The translations under genes and the position numbers were made by a program. From JAHELQ01 sp965603365 (GTDB lineage Bacteria; Acidobacteriota; Aminicenantia; UBA2199), in the NCBI GenBank assembly GCA_965603365.1, contig CBFDCR010000045.1, forward strand, positions 1-39,315: a stretch of 39,315 nucleotides of DNA. Reading direction: 5' to 3'. This document shows positions 33,534-39,315 of this stretch, in pieces. Each line of letters starts with the position of its first letter. Positions within the stretch are counted from its first letter, which is position 1. Under the pieces are notes generated by a model. That model had not been told where the DNA came from. It was given only the letters and a program-made list of their open reading frames with translations, and ran no database searches.

Positions 33534-33640
33534 AGACTTATTGAAAAATTTAGATCATTTCACCCACATAAATTGACCATAAATCCAAATAGCAGAAACA
33601 AGGGTGAAAGTCTACAATAAAATGAGGAGAAGGAGGACAT

Positions 33641-34069
33641 ATGTCTAAAGCAAAAAATGGAAATACCGTGAAAGTTCATTATACTGGAAAGTTAGATGAT
33701 GGCAGCGTTTTTGATTCATCATTTGAGGGGGACCCCATTCAATTCAAGATCGGGGGGGAGAAATTACTACTGGATTTTGAAAAAGCAGTGGTTGGCATGA
33801 ATGTCGGGGAGTCGAAGACCATTCAAATAGAACCGAATAATGCCTATGGTCCGTATCATGATAAATTGGTGATGCCGGTAAATCGCGATCAACTGCCCTC
33901 TGACCTGGAGCCGAAGGTGGGGCAGCACCTGGAAACCACCATGAAAGACGGCCAATCCATTGTCTTTCTGGTCACTGAGGTCAACGATGCTTCCGTAACC
34001 CTGGATGCCAACCACCCGCTGGCGGGAAAAGATCTGACCTTCGACATCCAACTAATGGAGATCGTATAA
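33641..34069 (+). CDS. FKBP-type peptidyl-prolyl cis-trans isomerase (SlyD-like)
   Basis: This 142-residue cytoplasmic prolyl isomerase and chaperone has FKBP strands TVKVHYTGKLDDGSVFDSS at the start. The segments GEKLLLDFEKAVVGMNVGE and NNAYGPYHD lead into an IF (insert-in-flap) chaperone domain at about residues 70-125 with LDANHPLAGKDLTFDI, as in SlyD. It lacks the His- and Cys-rich metal-binding tail of E. coli SlyD, like most short homologues. An AAGGAGG site precedes the ATG. Confidence 0.93.
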   Translation: MSKAKNGNTVKVHYTGKLDDGSVFDSSFEGDPIQFKIGGEKLLLDFEKAVVGMNVGESKTIQIEPNNAYGPYHDKLVMPVNRDQLPSDLEPKVGQHLETTMKDGQSIVFLVTEVNDASVTLDANHPLAGKDLTFDIQLMEIV

Positions 34070-34370
34070 CCTATATGCTGGAGATCAAGTACATCAAGGC
34101 CGGGGAGAAACGGAAATCACGGGATGCCGAGATTTTGCGGCTAAAGGCGGCGACGAGAAGTTCGGCCGCACTATCCGGAACATCACCTTAGTCAAACTGG
34201 TGCTGATCTTTTCCGGCCCCGAATTGCTCTACATCGGTCCAGCATCCTGACAATGAATTTTTATCCTGTTTTTCCTCAACCTGGTTACAATAAACACTGG
34301 AGTTACCCCAAAAAATAAAACCTAGAACTCCATGGGGTAACTTTTATCTATAAATATTTGCAAAAATATT
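34070..34370. other. Gene-free stretch after the isomerase
   Basis: The 301 bases contain fragments of open frame (for example from ATG 34076, and a hydrophobic stretch LVKLVLIFSGPELLYIG in another frame) that I cannot assign. They may be remains of a decayed gene. A hairpin lies at 34301-34342. Confidence 0.5.
34301..34342 (+). terminator. Inverted repeat, possible terminator
   Basis: AGTTACCCCA at 34301-34310 and TGGGGTAACT at 34333-34342 are a perfect 10-bp inverted repeat with a 22-base spacer, followed by TTT. It could end transcription from the isomerase gene. The large loop makes this uncertain. Confidence 0.45.
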
Positions 34371-35081
34371 TTGTCTGTGCTAAGCTCCAGATCTTTAAAA
34401 GGGGTGGGTAAGAATCATGTGGCCGAATTGATACACCGTTATTCGGGGCGAAGCTGCTTCTGGATGAGATATCCGAGGTTCCCTTATCGTTTCAGGCCAA
34501 GCTGCTGCGATTTATCGATACCCGTAAGTACAAGATATTGGGCGAATCGTTCGAGCGGCAGGCGGACATTCGGATATTGGCGGCCACCAATAAAGATTTG
34601 CCTCGGGCCATAGAGAGGTTGGAGTTTCGCGAAGATCTTTATTACCGTCTTGGTGTTCTTGAGATAGAGATTCCGCCGCTGCGTTTGCGAAAGGAGGATA
34701 TCAAGCCGTTGGTGTTAGCCAACCTCGGCTATTTAAAGGGTAAAGAGATAGGCGAGGATTTTTGGCCGGAGGTATTGGTTTATTCGTGGCCGGGTAATGT
34801 ACGGGAGTTGTTTACGGTGTTGAAGCGGGCGGGTATATTGCTGGAGAGTCCTATTACGGGTAAGGATATTCGGGGCATCATTTATGGTCGCGGCGGTCGA
34901 GTTCCCTTTGAGGCAATTGGCGATGATGTGGAGAGGGTCGATGAGGTGTGGAATCGTCTTCAGGCTGGCGCAGAGGGAGGCCGGCGGTGGCTACAAAAAG
35001 ATTTTGGCTTTGCTCAATATAGAGCCGAAAGACTACAAAAGGTTTTTAAACTTTATTAATGATTATCGGATGAACAAGTAA
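34371..35081 (+). pseudogene. Broken sigma-54-dependent AAA+ activator
   Basis: The remnants in order are a Walker A-like piece in one frame (KGVGKNHVAELIHRYSGR, about 34396-34449). From about 34445 another frame holds Walker B LLLDEISEVPLSFQAKLL, sensor I ILAATNKDL, the arginine-finger region FREDLYYRLGVLEIEIPPLR and sensor II WPGNVREL. A last frame from about 34975 has a helical end YKKILALLNIEPKDYKRFL up to TAA at 35081. The segment between Walker A and B, which carries the GAFTGA sigma-54 contact loop in this family, is deleted. With two frameshifts and no GAFTGA it cannot be a working activator. A 173-residue piece (34538-35059) might still be translated. Confidence 0.8.
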
Positions 35082-35508
35082 AAGGTCTTCTGCTTATACC
35101 CAGATGTTATCTGAACGATATCAGAAATCATGTCGCCCATTTCCCCAGGGTTTTGCCCTTGTGGTTGGGGCTTGAGGTTATTGTTTCTGATGATAAACAG
35201 AATTTTTAGCCGGGTTTTGCTTCTGGGGAGTTTGGAGACGCCTTTATGCACTCATTTTGGCGGCCGAAGGGCGGTTGGCATGAGAATTGCTGTGCCAATC
35301 TACTAATCTTCTATTACCAAATAATTGAATAGTATGATTGTGATTTCTAAAGAAAATGTCTCACTTTTGAAGGGCGGAAGCCTGGTTATATTTATATAGA
35401 AATTCTGAAGTATTCCAATTCTCTCCTTTCAATCATCTTTTAATTCCCCTTGACTGGAGAATTTTCCATTACTTCAACACTCCATAGGTGGGTTTTAGGG
35501 ATATATCT
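35082..35508. other. Gene-free stretch before the biosynthetic operon
   Basis: In these 427 bases I see no supported gene. A TTGACT at 35450-35455 is the only promoter-like hexamer near the operon start, and its -10 (TTCAAC at 35473) is weak. Composition is AT-rich compared with the operon that follows. Confidence 0.5.
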
Positions 35509-36753
35509 ATGCACATGCCAAAAATAGCCTTCATGTTTCCCGGTGTCGGTTCCCAGTATGTGGGCATGGGAAAAGATTTTTATGACCGTTTCCCGCTTTT
35601 TCGCCGGACCTTCGAGGAGGCCGGCGATGTGTCGGGCCGGGACCTCGCCGCCCTCTGCTTCGAGACCGGCCCGGCGGAGTTGGCCAGGCTGGAGAATGCC
35701 CAGTTGGCCATACTAACGGTAAGCGTCGGCGTTTTCAGGGTCTTTTTGCAGGAGATCGGTGTGCCGCCGGACTTCTGCCTGGGCCACAGCCTGGGGGAAT
35801 ACTCGGCCCTGTGCTGCGCCGGTGTCATCGCCTTTGCCGATGCCCTGGAGATCGTCAGGGAGAGGGGCGCGATTATCAGTGAGGCCGCCTCCTTTAGCGG
35901 CGGCACCATGATGTGGGTCATCAACCTGGAGCAGGAGAAGGTCACTGAAATATGCAAACAGGTTTCCCACAGCGGCGATGCGGTTTTCGTCTCCGCCTTC
36001 GACAGCCCCAGCCAGACCTCCATATCCGGCCGCGGCCAGGCCGTCATGACCGCAGCCAGGAAAATGGAGGAAGCCGGCGCCATCGTCTACCCCCTTAAGA
36101 TGAGCGGCCCCTTTCACAGCCCCCTGATGGCAGAGGCCGGCCGGAAGATGAGGCGTGTCCTGGAGCAGTATGCCTATGGGGCGCCGGTTTACCCGGTCAT
36201 CGCCAACCGCCATGCCCGAGCCTATGGGGATCGACAGAGTGTGATCGATAACCTGTCGGGGCAACTGGTATCTCCCATCCGCTGGCGGGATTCCCTCGAT
36301 TATCTATGGTCCCGGGGAGTAGGGACGACCGTGGAGATGGGGCCCAAGAATGTGCTGACCTTTTTAATCAAAAAGAATAGTGAGGTCATCACCCCCTTTA
36401 AGACCGATACAGCGGTGGACCTGATGGCCCTGAAAGGGAAGTTTTTGCTGGAGGAAAAGGAGTATATACAGGTCATCGGTAGATGCCTGGGTATTGCCGC
36501 CGGCACCAGGAACCGAAACCGCCATGCGGACGACTATGAGCGCCGGGTGATCGCACCCTATAGAAAGGTGGCCGGATTGTACGAAGAGTTGAAGACCGCC
36601 GGGAGATCCCCCACCCTGGCACAGGTAGAGGAGGCCCTGGACATACTGCGGTCGATTCTAACCGCCAAGGGGGTGCCGGAATCGCAGCAGAAGAGCGGGT
36701 TTGACAGGATTCTCGACAGTAGAATGCTGCGGCCGCCGCTGCCGGGAGAGTAG
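35509..36753 (+). CDS. Free-standing malonyl-CoA:ACP transacylase-type acyltransferase
   Basis: This 415-residue cytoplasmic AT loads an acyl unit, probably malonyl, onto carrier proteins. It shows FPGVGSQYVGMGKDF, the active-site serine S94 in GHSLGEYSAL, and the His of the dyad H203 in GPFHSPLM, a form linked with malonyl-specific ATs. FabD proteins have about 310 residues. This one carries an extra ~110-residue helical tail, and it adjoins an NRPS, not fatty-acid genes. I infer a trans-acting AT for a hybrid assembly line. ATG 35509 is preferred, with AGGG upstream; GTG 35488 and ATG 35515 are alternatives. The stop is 1 nt before the NRPS ATG. Confidence 0.88.
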   Translation: MHMPKIAFMFPGVGSQYVGMGKDFYDRFPLFRRTFEEAGDVSGRDLAALCFETGPAELARLENAQLAILTVSVGVFRVFLQEIGVPPDFCLGHSLGEYSALCCAGVIAFADALEIVRERGAIISEAASFSGGTMMWVINLEQEKVTEICKQVSHSGDAVFVSAFDSPSQTSISGRGQAVMTAARKMEEAGAIVYPLKMSGPFHSPLMAEAGRKMRRVLEQYAYGAPVYPVIANRHARAYGDRQSVIDNLSGQLVSPIRWRDSLDYLWSRGVGTTVEMGPKNVLTFLIKKNSEVITPFKTDTAVDLMALKGKFLLEEKEYIQVIGRCLGIAAGTRNRNRHADDYERRVIAPYRKVAGLYEELKTAGRSPTLAQVEEALDILRSILTAKGVPESQQKSGFDRILDSRMLRPPLPGE

Positions 36754-36754
36754 T

Positions 36755-39315
36755 ATGAGTACCGACATCAAGAAGCCGGACATGAACAATGTGGAAGATG
36801 TGTTTGCCCTGACCCCCCTGCAGGAGGGGATGCTGTTTCACTATTTGAAAGAACCGGCGGGCCGTCAATATGTTGAACAATTGTCGCTGGAGCTAAGCGG
36901 CGGCATCGATGAGCGGGCCTTTAGCGAGGCCTGGAATGCGGTCATCGGTGAAAACGAGATGCTGAGGGCCGTATTTCGCTGGCAGGGGGTCAAGCAGCCG
37001 GTGCAGATGGTATTGAAGCGGTATAATTTTAAGCCCCGGTATTACGATTTAACACGCCCCCTGCCGCCGGCCGCTCCGGTGGAGGAGATAGCGCGCCGGG
37101 ACAGGCAGGAGAGATTCGATTTGCGGGAGGTGCCCTTCCGGGTCACCCTGGTTAAAATCGCCGCCGATCGCCATGTTATGATCATCAGCCACCACCACAT
37201 CCTCTACGACGGCTGGAGCACCGGCATCATCCTCAGGGAATTTTTTACCGCCTATCACGGCTTATGCCGGGGAGAAAATGTTTGCCGGGAATTCTTGTCC
37301 CCTAAGACCAGGTTCGGGGAGTTTGTCCGCTACATCCGGCACCTGAACAGCAGCCGGGAGCAGGAGCAGCAGCGGTTCTGGCAGGATTACCTGGGGGATT
37401 TTGAGGGCTGTCGCGGACTGCCGTTAACACGTCCGCAGCACGGCGGCAGGCAGCCGGCGCCGCCGGAAGATGAGCAGCGGCGGTTGATGATTCCCGCTCC
37501 CCTGAAGGTACAACTGGACGAGTGGACCCGGCACCTCCAGGTCACCCTGGCTGCAGTTTTTTACACCGCCTGGGGCCTGCTGCTGCAAAAGTACAACGAC
37601 GACGACGATGTGCTGCTGGGCACCACCCTGTCCGGTCGCACGGTACCGGTCAGGGGTATCGAAGATATGGTGGGACTCTTCATCAACACCCTGCCGCTGC
37701 GGGTCAAGAGCCGGGACCTGGAGTCAGTGGAAGAGCTGCTGCTGCGGGTTCACCATGACCTGCGGGCCAGGGAAGCCCACACCACTACCCCGCTGGCGAA
37801 GATCCCGGGATACCTCGGCCTGCCCCATGAACCGGGACTTTTCGCTACCCTGGTGGTGGTGGAAAATTATCCCCTGGATACCGCTCTCGGCTCCGGCCGT
37901 TACAGCCTGTCGGCCCGGCAGTATAGCGCGGCCGCCCTGACCCACTACGATTTGACCGTGGCCGTAACCCTGGGTGATCCCATCGAGGTGATTTTCAGCC
38001 CCGCCGGATCACTGTTTGCCGAAGAGGCAGGCCCGCAACTGGTCCACCATTTCACCACCCTGCTTGCGGCCATGGCGGACCACCCGGCCTGGCCGGTGCG
38101 GGACCTGGAGTGGTTATCCCGCCAGGAAAAAGAGAGGCTGCTGAGCGAATTCAACCGCAGCCCCGGCCAACATCTGCCGGCCGAAACCGTGCACCAATGG
38201 TTTGCCCGGCAGGTTGGGAAAACAGCAGACCGGGTCGCCCTCACCGCTGCCCACCCCGGTATCATCGAATGGATACAATTGACCTACGGCGAGTTAAACC
38301 GTCGAGCCCACCGGCTGGCCCGGCAGTTGGCCGAACAGGGCGTCGGCACCGACACCGTCGTCGGCCTCATGGTGGAGCCGTCGGTGCAGATGGCGGCGGC
38401 GATTTTGGGCATCCTCAAGGCCGGAGCCGCCTACCTGCCCCTCGACCCCGCCTATCCCCAGGCCCGCCGCCGTTTTATGCGTTCCGACAGTCTTGCCCGG
38501 ATCGTATTGACCGCAGAAGCCATCGAGGGCAGTTGGGATGACGCCCGGCATTCTCCCCCCCTTCACCGGCACCCGCCGCCATCGGCCGCGGCCCTCTGTT
38601 ATGTGATCTACACCTCCGGCACCACCGGCCGTCCCAAAGGGGTGGCGGTGAACCACGGCGGTCTGGTCAACTATATCCAGTGGCGGCTCACCGCCTACGC
38701 TTATGGCCCCCAGGATGTCACCCTGCAACTGCTGAGTTACAGCTTCGACGGTTTTGCCGCCAATTTCTATTCCCCCCTGCTCTCCGGCGGCAGGCTAATG
38801 CTGGTACCGGAATCGAGAAGGCTGGATATCGGTTTTTTGAGACAGACCCTGGTGGGGCAGGGGGTGACCAATATGAGCCTGGTGCCGGGTCTCTACGATC
38901 CCCTGGTGCGGGAGGCCGGGGCCGATGAGTTGAAAAGTCTCCGTTTTGTGGTCCTGGCCGGGGAGCGGGCCGAGCCCGATTTAATTGCCCTCAGCCGCCG
39001 AAAGAGTCCGCGGCTCCGGCATATCGTCGAATACGGCCCCACCGAGGCTACCGTCACCGCCGCCGCCCACCTCGATATCGACAGCGCCGAGGGCGCCGTC
39101 ATCGGCCGTCCCATTGCCCATACCCGGACATTTATACTGGACCGTTTCCTGCACCCGCTGCCGGTAGGCGTGCCGGGAGAACTCTGTATTGCCGGTCTGG
39201 GCCTGGCCCGGGGCTACCTCAACAACCCCGAATCAACCTCAGAAAAGTTTGTAGAAAATTCCAATATTCCATTATTCCAACATTCCATTATTCCAGAGTT
39301 TAAGCGAAGCGGTAG
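36755..39315 (+). CDS. Non-ribosomal peptide synthetase, condensation and adenylation domains (partial at window end)
   Basis: This frame is open to the window edge (853 codons). It starts at an ATG one base after the acyltransferase stop, with GGGAGAG upstream. A condensation domain covers about residues 14-450: VFALTPLQEGMLFH, catalytic HHxxxDG as HHILYDG with H148 and D152, and GLFINTLPLR. An adenylation domain begins near 465: LTYGELNRRA, LKAGAAYLPLDPAYP, ATP loop YVIYTSGTTGRPKG at 616, FDGFAANFY, EYGPTEATVT and GELCIAGLGLARGYLN. After EKFV at about residue 833 a low-complexity NSNIPLFQHSIIPEF insertion replaces the usual FGxxxYRTGD approach. Thiolation and later modules would lie outside. 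I do not assign the amino-acid substrate. Confidence 0.93.
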   Translation, partial: MSTDIKKPDMNNVEDVFALTPLQEGMLFHYLKEPAGRQYVEQLSLELSGGIDERAFSEAWNAVIGENEMLRAVFRWQGVKQPVQMVLKRYNFKPRYYDLTRPLPPAAPVEEIARRDRQERFDLREVPFRVTLVKIAADRHVMIISHHHILYDGWSTGIILREFFTAYHGLCRGENVCREFLSPKTRFGEFVRYIRHLNSSREQEQQRFWQDYLGDFEGCRGLPLTRPQHGGRQPAPPEDEQRRLMIPAPLKVQLDEWTRHLQVTLAAVFYTAWGLLLQKYNDDDDVLLGTTLSGRTVPVRGIEDMVGLFINTLPLRVKSRDLESVEELLLRVHHDLRAREAHTTTPLAKIPGYLGLPHEPGLFATLVVVENYPLDTALGSGRYSLSARQYSAAALTHYDLTVAVTLGDPIEVIFSPAGSLFAEEAGPQLVHHFTTLLAAMADHPAWPVRDLEWLSRQEKERLLSEFNRSPGQHLPAETVHQWFARQVGKTADRVALTAAHPGIIEWIQLTYGELNRRAHRLARQLAEQGVGTDTVVGLMVEPSVQMAAAILGILKAGAAYLPLDPAYPQARRRFMRSDSLARIVLTAEAIEGSWDDARHSPPLHRHPPPSAAALCYVIYTSGTTGRPKGVAVNHGGLVNYIQWRLTAYAYGPQDVTLQLLSYSFDGFAANFYSPLLSGGRLMLVPESRRLDIGFLRQTLVGQGVTNMSLVPGLYDPLVREAGADELKSLRFVVLAGERAEPDLIALSRRKSPRLRHIVEYGPTEATVTAAAHLDIDSAEGAVIGRPIAHTRTFILDRFLHPLPVGVPGELCIAGLGLARGYLNNPESTSEKFVENSNIPLFQHSIIPEFKRSG
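39256..39297 (+). repeat. Low-complexity ATTCCA-type repeat inside the NRPS gene
   Basis: This AT-rich tract of repeating ATTCCA/ATTCCAA units interrupts a very GC-rich coding region. It remains in frame and encodes Asn, Ile, Pro, Leu, Phe, Gln, His and Ser in a short-period pattern. Confidence 0.75.

Noticed and set aside
34076..34193. Short plus-strand ORF after the isomerase
   Set aside because: No Shine-Dalgarno site, no family resemblance, and an equally plausible decayed frame overlaps it.
35063..35251. 62-codon minus-strand frame after the sigma-54 relic
   Set aside because: No recognisable domain and no ribosome binding site; partly overlaps the relic.
35713..36264. 183-codon minus-strand frame opposite the acyltransferase
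   Set aside because: Antisense shadow of a gene with intact catalytic motifs.

Overview
This window is bacterial chromosomal DNA of accessory character. No rRNA, tRNA, CRISPR array or phage structural module was seen. The combination of families suggests a member of Candidatus Aminicenantes or a related Acidobacteriota-like lineage: six-bladed beta-propeller genes, lanthipeptide-like precursor leaders, a free-standing acyltransferase followed by an NRPS, giant propeller-type hybrid kinases, Smr proteins and decayed RAYT transposases. This taxonomic call is an inference from gene content only. Base composition changes along the window: the first 6.4 kb is visibly AT-rich, the middle is mixed, and the NRPS end is strongly GC-rich.

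Layout. Positions 1-6.4 kb (minus strand) hold a sensory operon: a secreted protein with three tandem solute-binding domains, a hybrid histidine kinase that overlaps it, and a response regulator. It is flanked by a truncated HicB-like antitoxin and a dead RAYT transposase fragment. Positions 6.6-13.7 kb carry kynureninase, a broken AlbA_2/Schlafen-type ATP-binding regulator, a YrdC/Sua5-family threonylcarbamoyl-AMP synthase, signal peptide peptidase SppA, and a two-gene ferredoxin/flavoprotein dehydrogenase of the HcnAB/sarcosine-oxidase-alpha type.

Positions 13.8-22.7 kb are the most distinctive part. Four paralogous secreted proteins with C-terminal Peptidase_S74 (endosialidase-type intramolecular chaperone) domains surround a lipoprotein secretin with TPR repeats. 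The paralogues form two sub-pairs, each with its own promoter type, and share a nearly identical internal DNA block. I propose they form a surface-fibre cassette with its own outer-membrane channel.

Positions 22.7-28.2 kb contain an Smr protein, a decayed CNT nucleoside transporter, a methyltransferase, and a secreted-peptide region. That region has an operon of thioredoxin-like protein, six-bladed propeller and Cys-rich exported peptide with an NVEALA-like ALA site, then a membrane protein, then three small Cys-rich RiPP-like precursors with no modification enzyme in sight. Positions 28.3-34.1 kb hold a 1309-aa propeller hybrid kinase, a PlsC-like acyltransferase, an RRM protein and an FKBP-type isomerase.

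Positions 34.4-35.1 kb are a multiply broken sigma-54 activator. From 35.5 kb to the right edge runs a biosynthetic operon: a free-standing malonyltransferase-type AT, then an NRPS beginning with condensation and adenylation domains. The NRPS runs off the window just after a low-complexity insertion in its adenylation domain.
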